From positions 1 to 30,225 of the IMG/VR virus record IMGVR_UViG_3300021363_000018: a stretch of 30,225 nt of DNA. The stretch is one strand, 5' to 3'. Below, piece by piece: positions 23,584 to 28,820 of this stretch. The position numbers and the translations under genes are program-made. Position 1 is the first letter of the stretch; the number at the start of each line of letters is the position of its first letter. A model generated the notes under the pieces. That model searched no databases and was not told the DNA's origin. It worked only from the letters and a program-made list of their open reading frames with translations. This stretch comes from a virus.

Positions 23584-23600
23584 GGGGCCCTCAAGGCCCC
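23584..23600. terminator. GC-rich hairpin
   Basis: GGGGCC (23584-23589) and GGCCCC (23595-23600) with loop CTCAA. There is no U-tract on either side, so terminator function is only possible. Confidence 0.4.
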
Positions 23601-23605
23601 CGTCC

Positions 23606-23745
23606 TACCAAGCTCCCCGTAGCTTGTCGTTCAGCCGGTGCCTCGCTGGGGGCTCGTCCCCGTCTGGTCTTACCAAGCTTACACATATAGTGTGCACCCT
23701 CCAGTGGGGGCATGGTGGAACGTACGTTACCAAGTCTTTACCAAC
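23606..23745 (+). repeat. Four TACCAA[G/C] short direct repeats
   Basis: TACCAAG occurs at 23606-23612, 23671-23677 and 23728-23734, and TACCAAC at 23739-23745, all in the same orientation. The first two are followed by CT. Spacing is irregular (65, 57, 11 bp). They could be binding sites for an initiator or regulator; short repeats can also arise by chance. Confidence 0.4.
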
Positions 23746-23762
23746 TATCGACGGAGCGTGAC

Positions 23763-23780
23763 GATACACTGGGGTGTATC
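23763..23780. other. Stem-loop GATACAC-TGGG-GTGTATC
   Basis: A 7-bp perfect stem with a 4-nt loop in the gene-free region. A-T content is higher than in the surrounding genome. Function unknown. Confidence 0.5.
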
Positions 23781-23842
23781 TCACTGAGCGTATACATGTG
23801 GAACCTTAGACTTCATTTACCGCAGGAATTTGGGGGAGGTCT

Positions 23843-23857
23843 CACACACACACACAC
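23843..23857 (+). repeat. CA dinucleotide run
   Basis: Seven tandem CA units plus a C. It opens about 400 bp rich in CA/TG steps and in ACATG words, unlike the coding DNA on either side. Confidence 0.8.
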
Positions 23858-23996
23858 GGCCCTGATTTAACAATGCCCGGGTCCACATGTCACTGTGTGT
23901 CGAGACATCGTGTCACATGGGTGAGCATGGTAGGACATGGGAGATGTGTCCGTGGTGTCCGAGTTTGCTGGCTCAGATGAGCAGGGTGCAGCTCAG

Positions 23997-24006
23997 GTGT
24001 GCACAC
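23997..24006. repeat. 10-bp palindrome GTGTGCACAC and related GTGTGCAC repeats
   Basis: GTGTGCAC occurs exactly at 23690-23697, 23997-24004 and 24175-24182, with a one-mismatch copy (GTGTGCAT) at 24038-24045. The copy at 23997 extends to a perfect 10-bp palindrome. Iteron-like sites are possible. Confidence 0.4.
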
Positions 24007-24060
24007 AGGGTGTTGCGGGCTGCATAGATATGTATGTGTGTGCATGATGATGCGATGTGC

Positions 24061-24108
24061 CTGCGTATGCAAGGTGAATCACGTGATATGGCTGCGTATC
24101 CATGGTGA
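24061..24108 (+). repeat. 17-bp imperfect direct repeat flanking palindrome ATCACGTGAT
   Basis: CTGCGTATGCAAGGTGA (24061-24077) and CTGCGTATCCATGGTGA (24092-24108) match at 15 of 17 positions. Between them lies the perfect 10-bp palindrome ATCACGTGAT (24078-24087). The spacing is 31 bp, about three helical turns. This is a plausible protein-binding array for replication or transcription control. Confidence 0.55.
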
Positions 24109-24329
24109 TGAGGCCTGTTTGCCTTGGATTCGGGGGAAGCGACAGTCTACTGAACGGCCACACAGTAAGGCTACGTGTGCACCACACGCTCATCCACACG
24201 CCTGTCTATCCGTTCTGTGTACCCACAGGGGGCATGAGCACAGACCAGACATCACGGGCATCCATGCTTAACGCTCGTCTAAGACGCTCGTAAGAAAGCG
24301 TTCGCACTCAGCCTCACGACAGCAAAGTT

Positions 24330-24358
24330 AGGGCCTTACAGAGGCCCTCAGGGGCCTC
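24330..24358. promoter_or_regulatory. Mutually exclusive hairpins
   Basis: AGGGCCT (24330-24336) can pair with AGGCCCT (24342-24348), or GAGGCCC (24341-24347) can pair with GGGCCTC (24352-24358). Both stems are 7 bp and share the central strand, as in an attenuator-like switch. Confidence 0.45.
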
Positions 24359-24469
24359 CTGGGAGGTGTTCTGTCCTGGTGTGTCCTGGCTTGGTAGCCT
24401 GAGATGTCCAGGTTTGGCTGCATCTTCCGAAGAGTTTCAAGATTCTTCTGTGTTTCTTCCTCCGCTGGT

Positions 24470-24488
24470 CAGGGCCTTGAGGGCCCTG
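24470..24488. other. Hairpin CAGGGCC-TTGAG-GGCCCTG
   Basis: A perfect 7-bp stem with a 5-nt loop in the gene-free region; no U-tract follows. Confidence 0.45.
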
Positions 24489-24510
24489 CCTTGGCGTCTG
24501 CCTTGTCCTG

Positions 24511-24548
24511 TTTCATCCTCCGCGTTCGCAGCTTCGCGTTTGATGAAA
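24511..24548. other. Two-part stem TTTCATC / GATGAAA enclosing CGCG / CGCG
   Basis: An outer 7-bp inverted repeat (24511-24517 with 24542-24548) brackets an inner CGCG pair. The 5' arm overlaps TTCATCCTCCGC, which recurs exactly at 25096-25107. Confidence 0.4.
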
Positions 24549-24659
24549 AGTAGAAGACCTGGCAATGTTCTGGGTGTCACCACAGCAACACAGCCGCTAG
24601 CACAGGGCAGAGGCGCTGGAAGCACTAGATGCGGCGTGACAGGTAATCCTTAACTGAAC

Positions 24660-25002
24660 AGTCTCCACACCAGGTGACCGTGCAAGCGGGTCACGTCGGT
24701 CCTCGTAAGAGGGGCGGCGGGCGTATCAGTCAGACGCCAGAACCAGCGACCTCGGGTGACTAGTGGACCTCGCAAGGGTCCTCGAAGGGAGGAGAACTGT
24801 TGTTCCTTGAGAACTCCATAGAGCGTAAAGACCCCCTGACAACACGGGGGCCGCACCGTAGTCCCTTAGCAGGGCGAGCGGCTGGCACATGCTGCAACCA
24901 CTGAGAATGGCTGGCCAACCCGCTACGTAAGGCTGCGACGGTGCGTTCTCTCTCTCCAACAGGCGCAAGTCTGTTGGGTTCAAGCACCGCTCAAGGTGCT
25001 TG
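24660..25002 (+). ncRNA. Candidate structured non-coding RNA or leader
   Basis: At least six hairpins occur within about 340 nt: GTGACC/GGTCAC (24674-24694), CCTC-GTAA-GAGG (24701-24712), GGACCT/GGGTCC (24765-24781), CCCCC/GGGGG (24832-24850), CCAACAG/CTGTTGG (24956-24977) and CAAGCACC/GGTGCTTG (24981-25002). The last two are adjacent, strong and near-terminator in form. Strand is assumed plus, toward the small-gene block, but hairpins read equally on either strand. No known RNA family recognised. Confidence 0.4.
24945..24957 (-). other. Orphan purine leader on the minus strand
   Basis: Reads GGAGAGAGAGAAC on the minus strand, nearly the same as the GGGAGAGAGAAC leader of the small plus-strand genes, but no start codon follows at the usual distance. 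Confidence 0.4.
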
Positions 25003-25116
25003 GATTTCCCTAACTCAGGGGCTCATGGTCATGCAAGTGGTCATGTGGCTCCTGAGGGTGGTGGGTGAGCCTGGCAGGCTTTCGCAGTTGCCTTGTTCAT
25101 CCTCCGCCCTGGACTT

Positions 25117-25154
25117 CCACGCTTCAGCGTGGCGGTACTGATGGGAGAGAGAAC
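25117..25154 (+). promoter_or_regulatory. Intergenic cassette A: hairpin plus GGGAGAGAGAAC leader
   Basis: CCACGC-TTCA-GCGTGG (25117-25132) is followed by GGGAGAGAGAAC (25143-25154), one base before the ATG. The leader serves as the ribosome site for the first small gene. Confidence 0.65.
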
Positions 25155-25155
25155 T

Positions 25156-25368
25156 ATGAGCATCGAACTGGACACCGACTACCGCGATCAGTCCAAGTGG
25201 TACGAGGTCAGCGTCTACCGATCGGGTACACGTACGATCATCGCCGACCTTGACACCACGGCAGAAGCGGAAGCGTGGGTAGAGCGAGCGGAAAGCCAGG
25301 ACGCTAAGAACGGCGTCCAGGTCGACTACTCGATCAGCCCGGTACGCGGCGAGAATGACTGCTCGTGA
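25156..25368 (+). CDS. Small acidic phage protein, unknown
   Basis: 70 residues starting MSIELDTDYRDQSKWYEVSV at the ATG directly after the purine leader; the frame is open upstream but that part crosses the hairpin and lacks a ribosome site. It reads as a compact alpha/beta unit: strands KWYEVSVYRSGTRTIIADL and a helix TTAEAEAWVERAESQ, then a strand VQVDYSIS. No family recognised. It is the first gene of the rightward block and so probably expressed early. Confidence 0.8.
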   Translation: MSIELDTDYRDQSKWYEVSVYRSGTRTIIADLDTTAEAEAWVERAESQDAKNGVQVDYSISPVRGENDCS

Positions 25369-25384
25369 ACACCAGGCAGACGCT

Positions 25385-25403
25385 ACGGGCCCTTAAGGCC
25401 CGT
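25385..25403 (+). terminator. Hairpin ACGGGCC-CTTAA-GGCCCGT (cassette B)
   Basis: A perfect 7-bp stem, 16 bp after the preceding stop. There is no U-tract. Equivalent in position to the hairpins after other genes of this block. Confidence 0.6.
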
Positions 25404-25441
25404 CAGATCCGGCATCTCAAGTGGGCAAGGCGGTACAGCTG

Positions 25442-25738
25442 GTGAACAACTTCTACTACGTCACTCTGTGGCTCTGTCAGGACTGCATGTTGCACCACGC
25501 CAACGGCGAGTGCAGCGGCTGTCACGACGGTCACGACGAGACGCCTCTCAACAAGACCGACCACACCAGCCTCACCATGGGGATTCCCCGTGATGGGCAC
25601 GAATGCGGTCGACAGGATGGCGAGGACGTCGATGAGTGCGACTGCGAGACGAACACGTTCAGCACTTCTCAGTGTGACGGCTGTGGCTCTTACCTGCATG
25701 GTGAGCGTCACGGCTTCACTGAGTTCGTAAAGGCTTGA
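25442..25738 (+). CDS. Small Cys/His-rich zinc-ribbon-like protein
   Basis: 98 residues from the GTG at 25442-25444 (reads VNNFYYVTLWLCQDC), chosen because AAGGCGG lies about 8 nt upstream; a GTG at 25421 would add seven residues. Two metal-binding-like regions are visible: LCQDCMLHHANGECSGCHDG near the start, and DVDECDCETNTFSTSQCDGC followed by GSYLHGERH near the end. The ending CDGCGS...G.RH resembles a recurring small actinophage protein of unknown role. It lacks the exact purine leader that its neighbours carry. DNA, RNA or protein binding is possible. Confidence 0.75.
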   Translation: MNNFYYVTLWLCQDCMLHHANGECSGCHDGHDETPLNKTDHTSLTMGIPRDGHECGRQDGEDVDECDCETNTFSTSQCDGCGSYLHGERHGFTEFVKA

Positions 25739-25739
25739 G

Positions 25740-25821
25740 CTACGGTCGGGGCGTTCGGTTCCCTTCGGGGAACCGTCGCTCTTCTCAGTCTGCTCAAGAC
25801 TGATCAACAGGGAGAGAGAAC
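25740..25821 (+). promoter_or_regulatory. Intergenic cassette C: 53-bp repeat copy 1, two hairpins, leader
   Basis: Bases 25740-25792 are an exact copy of 26168-26220. Inside is CGGTTCCC-TTCG-GGGAACCG (25756-25775), an 8-bp stem with a UUCG tetraloop. A second stem CAGTCT/AGACTG (25786-25802) and the leader GGGAGAGAGAAC (25810-25821) follow. Confidence 0.75.
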
Positions 25822-25824
25822 ATC

Positions 25825-26166
25825 ATGAGCTACGCATCGAGGGTCAATGCCGGAGCTGAGTTCCTGGATACTCTGGAGCCCGGTTGGTACGACCGCGTTG
25901 ACCTCAGGACGCTGGACATCAGGAACACGTACAACTGCATCCTGGGACAGTTGTTCAAGCACTTCGCCGAAGGTGAGAAGTACCTCCTGGACGCCGGAGC
26001 ACCGCAGCACGACGAGTACGGCGGTTGCGTTGAGCGTAAGTGGCTTGACGATCACGGCTTCGACCTCACGTTCCCGGAGTACATGAACGGCCCTCACGGC
26101 CACGCCCTGTGGCTTGAGAAGCGCTGGACGCAAGCGATCAACAAGCGCATCGCAGTACAAGCCTGA
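25825..26166 (+). CDS. Small protein of the CILGQ paralogue family
   Basis: 113 residues, MSYASRVNAGAEFLDTLEPG, starting 3 nt after the purine leader. The core W..RVDL..LDIRNTYNCILGQLFKHF matches the N-terminal part of the 239-residue protein at 27174 (GW..KIDVEKLDI...DVCILGQLF). It continues with an acidic middle and a helix (HALWLEKRWTQAINKRI). The C[IL][IVL]G[QRH].L element recurs in two further small proteins of this block. Function unknown; a conserved Cys followed by a helix could be an interaction core. Confidence 0.8.
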   Translation: MSYASRVNAGAEFLDTLEPGWYDRVDLRTLDIRNTYNCILGQLFKHFAEGEKYLLDAGAPQHDEYGGCVERKWLDDHGFDLTFPEYMNGPHGHALWLEKRWTQAINKRIAVQA

Positions 26167-26167
26167 A

Positions 26168-26245
26168 CTACGGTCGGGGCGTTCGGTTCCCTTCGGGGAA
26201 CCGTCGCTCTTCTCAGTCTGTTCAGACTGGCAAGGGAGAGAGAAC
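26168..26245 (+). promoter_or_regulatory. Intergenic cassette D: 53-bp repeat copy 2, two hairpins, leader
   Basis: The second exact copy of the 53-bp element (26168-26220), with the same UUCG hairpin at 26184-26203. The second stem is CAGTCT-GTTC-AGACTG (26214-26229), where the loop differs from copy 1 but the stem is kept. Leader GGGAGAGAGAAC at 26234-26245 touches the ATG. Confidence 0.75.
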
Positions 26246-26503
26246 ATGAGTGAGCGCGTAACACAGCAACAGCTGAACTTCGTGTTTCAGAGGTACGTGG
26301 ACTCTCTGGTGGAGCTTGGCGTGTCTGTCGAAGGCCTGTCCCTGATCTCGGGTGACAAGGTCAACGGCAACTCGTTCAAGCTCCGCCACAAGGACGGTAA
26401 GCGGCCTGTAGGCGTGGATTCGGACGGCTTCCTCGGCTGGACTAAGCGAGAAGCGTACGACACTCTCCAGACCATCTGCCGCACCATCGGAGACGTAGCA
26501 TGA
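26246..26503 (+). CDS. Small protein with GFLGWTKREAYDTL motif, unknown
   Basis: 85 residues from the ATG directly after the leader (MSERVTQQQLNFVFQRYVDS). An N-terminal helix leads to a small beta region (GLSLISGDKVNGNSFKLRHK) and a C-terminal helix preceded by GFLGWTKREAYDTL. I associate this last motif with small actinophage proteins of unknown function. Its stop overlaps the next start (ATGA), so the two genes are probably translated together. Confidence 0.8.
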   Translation: MSERVTQQQLNFVFQRYVDSLVELGVSVEGLSLISGDKVNGNSFKLRHKDGKRPVGVDSDGFLGWTKREAYDTLQTICRTIGDVA

Positions 26504-26889
26504 ATCGATACGAAGACGACGAGAAGTCCATCCGCCGTGCCGTTTCCTCCGCTAGAGATAGCGAGGAAGCGATTAGCGACGGGACCGCAAGGGCTATCGC
26601 GGCTCTGTTCTACGGCGACGCTGACACCTACTCGTTCCTGTCCTCGGGGTACTTCACCGGAGACGTGGACGAACTGATGGCAGCGTTCAAGAAGGACATC
26701 ACCACGTCAGACCTGCGGCTCTGGAAGGAGCCGCTGGACGCTCTTGAGGACTATCTCGCAGAGCGCCTCTACAACGGTGAGGTCAACGAGAAGATCGATG
26801 GCTGGGATGAGGGTTGGGTCCCGAAGCACATCGACTACCCTCACGACAACGGCCAGCTTCACGATTGCTGGTGCTACGACGGTGAGTAG
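26500..26889 (+). CDS. Acidic small phage protein, unknown
   Basis: 129 residues, MNRYEDDEKSIRRAVSSARD. Strongly acidic and helical: GTARAIAALFYGDADTYSFL, then DELMAAFKKDITTS and LWKEPLDALEDYLAERLYNG, ending in an aromatic/His tail (HIDYPHDNGQLHDCWCYDGE). The acidity and the recurring W/Y positions could suggest DNA mimicry, but no known antirestriction family was recognised. It overlaps the preceding gene by 4 bp; the next tiny gene begins inside its last codons. Confidence 0.8.
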   Translation: MNRYEDDEKSIRRAVSSARDSEEAISDGTARAIAALFYGDADTYSFLSSGYFTGDVDELMAAFKKDITTSDLRLWKEPLDALEDYLAERLYNGEVNEKIDGWDEGWVPKHIDYPHDNGQLHDCWCYDGE

Positions 26890-26983
26890 CTTCTGCATCC
26901 ATGACTGGACACCGCCTCATCCCTTAGGGGATGGGCGTTCGTTCAGGACGTGCACCAAGTGCGGAGCATCGGAGACGAAATGA
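26882..26983 (+). CDS. Tiny zinc-finger-like protein 1 (33 residues)
   Basis: A GTG at 26882-26884 begins MSSFCIHDWTPPHPLGDGRS then FRTCTKCGASETK. The Cys/His pair at the start and the CTKC knuckle at the end make a C..H....C..C set. The gene overlaps the previous stop and its own TGA overlaps the next ATG. The sequence pattern repeats in the next gene (C.H.W ... RTC.KCG..E.K), which argues that both are real. No strong ribosome site, so coupling to the preceding gene is likely. Confidence 0.6.
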   Translation: MSSFCIHDWTPPHPLGDGRSFRTCTKCGASETK

Positions 26984-27096
26984 AGAGGCGCGAAGGCCCG
27001 TGCGACCATCGTTGGTCGCTGTGGCGCTACATCCGCCGCACGAACGTAAGAACGTGCTGCAAGTGCGGGCAAGTCGAGCGTAAGAACCGAGTGTGA
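26980..27096 (+). CDS. Tiny zinc-finger-like protein 2 (38 residues)
   Basis: ATG at 26980 with GGAG five bases before it. The protein is MKRREGPCDHRWSLWRYIRR followed by TNVRTCCKCGQVERKNRV: very basic, with C.H.W and RTCCKCG like its upstream neighbour. The basic charge suggests nucleic-acid binding. ATGA overlap with the previous stop. A terminator-like hairpin follows at 27106-27126. Probably a duplicated pair that has diverged. Confidence 0.65.
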   Translation: MKRREGPCDHRWSLWRYIRRTNVRTCCKCGQVERKNRV

Positions 27097-27105
27097 CCAG
27101 TGTTG

Positions 27106-27173
27106 GCAGGCGTCTAGTACGCCTGCTTTCATGGCATCACAATCAGTGGAGCCAGACGCAAGGGAGAGAGAAC
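27106..27173 (+). promoter_or_regulatory. Intergenic cassette E: terminator-like hairpin plus leader
   Basis: GCAGGCG-TCTAGTA-CGCCTGC (27106-27126) followed by TTTC is the most terminator-like hairpin of the series. Leader GGGAGAGAGAAC at 27162-27173 touches the next ATG. Confidence 0.65.
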
Positions 27174-27893
27174 ATGAGTTCAGCAGAGCGGGCAACAAGC
27201 GCCGTACTCGATGGCGCAGCTTTCCTTGACCGTAAGGAGGGCCTCCTCGTTCAGCTTCACGGCTGGCGCTCGAAGATCGATGTCGAGAAACTGGACATCT
27301 CAGACGGAGACGTCTGCATCCTCGGACAGCTGTTCGACGGTTATTCCGACGGCGTCAACAAGTTGAGCATCGATCAGTCAGGCCAGAGCGAAGCGGCTTA
27401 TGGCTTCGCTGCCGGGCACGTCTACGGTGACCACATCGGTAGCCAACACCTGACCGACGCTTGGAAGGCGTACCTCAAGCCGTTCACGGCCACGATCCCT
27501 CCGGCGCTCAAGATGGACTCGGTCTACACCCACAAGACGTACGGTAACCAGTACGTCAAGCCCGTGGTCACGGTCAAGGATCATTACCTGGTGTACGAAG
27601 ATGGGCAGGTCGTAGACGGTCTCTTCGTGGCACACCAGTACGCTCCCGAGATGATGAGCATCTCGTTGTTCAACGAGACGTACAAGCCGTTCGTTCCGGC
27701 CAAGGTGTGGCCTATCGATACGCTGCTGATCGCCGACAAGGATGGCGCTACGCAAGCGTTCATCGTTAAGAAGCGGTCGTTCGGCAACGACATCACCATC
27801 TGGCGGCTTGACAACAGTCCTCAGTGGGGCGGAGAAGCCTCCTGGGAGAAGGAGGGCTACACGAACTTCCGCAAGGTCAATGTTGGCTTCTAG
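27174..27893 (+). CDS. CILGQ-family protein with C-terminal beta extension
   Basis: 239 residues from the ATG after the leader (MSSAERATSAVLDGAAFLDR). Residues ~1-100 parallel the 113-residue paralogue: GAAFLD, GW..KIDVEKLDI, DVCILGQLFDGYSDGVNKL, then AYGFAAGHVYGDH. After TDAWKAYLKPF comes a ~130-residue beta-rich domain absent from the shorter paralogue (YVKPVVTVKDHYLVYEDGQV; WPIDTLLIADKDGATQAFIV; ITIWRLDNSPQWGGE). The added domain may carry a distinct binding or catalytic job, but no family was recognised. It has its own hairpin-leader cassette and is followed by another. Confidence 0.8.
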   Translation: MSSAERATSAVLDGAAFLDRKEGLLVQLHGWRSKIDVEKLDISDGDVCILGQLFDGYSDGVNKLSIDQSGQSEAAYGFAAGHVYGDHIGSQHLTDAWKAYLKPFTATIPPALKMDSVYTHKTYGNQYVKPVVTVKDHYLVYEDGQVVDGLFVAHQYAPEMMSISLFNETYKPFVPAKVWPIDTLLIADKDGATQAFIVKKRSFGNDITIWRLDNSPQWGGEASWEKEGYTNFRKVNVGF

Positions 27894-27907
27894 CAGCAGT
27901 CCAGTTC

Positions 27908-27971
27908 CCGGGCCCTAAGGCCCGGTGATTGGCTCGGTTCGCTAGAACCGTACGAAACAGGGAGAGAGAAC
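27908..27971 (+). promoter_or_regulatory. Intergenic cassette F: two hairpins plus leader
   Basis: CCGGGCC-CTAA-GGCCCGG (27908-27925), then CGGTTC-GCTA-GAACCG (27935-27950), then GGGAGAGAGAAC (27960-27971) touching the ATG. Confidence 0.7.
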
Positions 27972-28208
27972 ATGGACTTCGACAACATCACCACGTCGCA
28001 GGATCTGGCAACAGAGCTTGGCGTGTCGGTGCAGACTGCTGTGGCCATCCTCAAGGATGTCCCCCGGAAGACTGTCAACCGTACGCATCTGTTCGATAAG
28101 GCTCTGGTTCGTCAGGCCGTGGCGGAGAAGAACGAGAAGGTTCTCCAGTTCCTGGGGTTCCCCGTCGACCTCTCCGCGTCGTACGACGTCCTCGTTGAGG
28201 CGGTCTGA
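27972..28208 (+). CDS. Small helix-turn-helix-like protein
   Basis: 78 residues, MDFDNITTSQDLATELGVSV then QTAVAILKDVPRKTVNRTHL. The TTSQDLATELGVSVQTAVAIL stretch reads as a helix-turn-helix (helix, turn at Gly-Val-Ser, recognition helix), followed by a helical segment DKALVRQAVAEKNEKVLQFL. DNA-binding regulation is inferred; it is the only obvious transcription-factor-like protein in the rightward block and could act on the palindromic sites in the central gap. The stop codon lies in the repeated junction GAGGCGGTCTGATATG leading to the next gene. Confidence 0.75.
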   Translation: MDFDNITTSQDLATELGVSVQTAVAILKDVPRKTVNRTHLFDKALVRQAVAEKNEKVLQFLGFPVDLSASYDVLVEAV

Positions 28209-28209
28209 T

Positions 28210-28383
28210 ATGGACATCGTCTCAACGTCGAAGGTGACCGCAGTCGGTTACACCTCCGCGCTTAACGCGGAGCACGTCCTTGCGCAACTTGATGCGGACG
28301 TCGACCTCTCAACGCAGCCGGGTGACTACAGCAGCGACTACTACCGTGACTTCAAGGTCACGATTACGATTGAGCAGGTCTGA
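28210..28383 (+). CDS. Small beta-rich protein (57 residues), unknown
   Basis: The ATG at 28210 follows the GAGGCGG ribosome site, which is encoded by the previous gene's last codons. MDIVSTSKVTAVGYTSALNA, then EHVLAQLDADVDLS and a C-terminal strand RDFKVTITIEQV. Reads as a small alpha/beta domain. It lies in a four-gene chain with matching junctions, which supports its being translated. No family recognised. Confidence 0.7.
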   Translation: MDIVSTSKVTAVGYTSALNAEHVLAQLDADVDLSTQPGDYSSDYYRDFKVTITIEQV

Positions 28384-28384
28384 C

Positions 28385-28552
28385 ATGAAGTCTGATATGC
28401 CAGACGACGATCTCGGTTCGCTGCTGGTTACCATCGGAGTAGCGCTGTTCGTCGTGGTGTTCCTTGTAATGGTAGCGTCGCTCTTCGCTGACGCCAGCTA
28501 CGTAGAGGATCACCAGCCCAAGCCCGCAGTAACATCTCCAGAGAAGGTCTGA
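28385..28552 (+). CDS. Small single-span membrane protein (55 residues)
   Basis: ATG at 28385 after GAGCAGG. MKSDMPDDDLGSLLVTIGVA then LFVVVFLVMVASLFA forms one hydrophobic span of about 22 residues, with an acidic N-terminus and a short hydrophilic tail ending SPEKV. The gene is the third of the coupled chain. Possible roles include holin-like, superinfection-exclusion or membrane anchor; none is shown by the sequence. Confidence 0.7.
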   Translation: MKSDMPDDDLGSLLVTIGVALFVVVFLVMVASLFADASYVEDHQPKPAVTSPEKV

Positions 28553-28553
28553 C

Positions 28554-28745
28554 ATGAGCAAGGAACTCAAGCCCCTGCTTGTCATCATCGCTATCATGGT
28601 TGTAGCGATAGTGGGCAGCACTTGGGCTATCCTCGCATCGGACAGTCGTCCCGAGGTCTACTCTCAGTGTGCGGGTCATCAGACCCGCGCGTTCATAACG
28701 GACACCGGCTCTATCAGTACGCAGTACGACCCTTCGTGCAAGTAG
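28554..28745 (+). CDS. Small single-span membrane / exported protein (63 residues)
   Basis: ATG at 28554 after GAGAAGG. MSKELKPLLVIIAIMVVAIV then GSTWAILASDSRPEVYSQCA: a basic N-terminus and one hydrophobic helix, then a ~35-residue domain with two cysteines (SQCAGH ... DPSCK) that could form a disulphide outside the membrane. N-in/C-out topology is inferred. It ends the four-gene chain and is followed by cassette G. Neighbouring another one-span protein, it may be part of a membrane pair. Confidence 0.7.
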   Translation: MSKELKPLLVIIAIMVVAIVGSTWAILASDSRPEVYSQCAGHQTRAFITDTGSISTQYDPSCK

Positions 28746-28754
28746 GTAGGGGAG

Positions 28755-28820
28755 CACGCCTCTTCGGAGGCGTGTTGCCTGGTCAACTTGGACCAAGAAC
28801 GTGAACATGGGAGAGAGAAC
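28755..28820 (+). promoter_or_regulatory. Intergenic cassette G: two hairpins plus leader
   Basis: CACGCCTC-TTCG-GAGGCGTG (28755-28774) has an 8-bp stem and UUCG loop. TGGTC/GACCA (28780-28795) is the second stem. The leader GGGAGAGAGAAC at 28809-28820 touches the ATG. Confidence 0.7.

Larger units (their letters stand above)
23414..25155. other. 1.7-kb gene-free region between divergent blocks (candidate origin/control region)
   Basis: No reading frame here combines a ribosome site, phage-like protein sequence and sensible spacing. What the region holds, left to right: the terminase operator region; a GC hairpin at 23584-23600; four TACCAA repeats (23606-23745); a stem-loop at 23763-23780; a (CA)7 run at 23843-23857 opening a CA/TG-rich stretch to about 24240; GTGTGCAC repeats and two 10-bp palindromes; a 17-bp imperfect direct repeat; alternative hairpins near 24340; hairpins at 24470-24548; and a densely folded segment at 24660-25002. 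An origin, an early-transcript leader or a DNA-end region are all compatible. Confidence 0.6.

Noticed and set aside
23890-24293. Small open frames in the CA/TG-rich stretch on both strands
   Set aside because: Their Thr/His/Cys-rich proteins reflect the dinucleotide bias; none has a ribosome site or neighbour spacing like the real genes.
24755-24875. GACTA/TAGTC complementarity reminiscent of a group I intron P7
   Set aside because: A 5-bp match is expected by chance, and the region does not interrupt a gene.
24366-24987. Open frames of 60-95 codons across the hairpin region
   Set aside because: They run through strong hairpins, lack ribosome sites and have low-information sequences.
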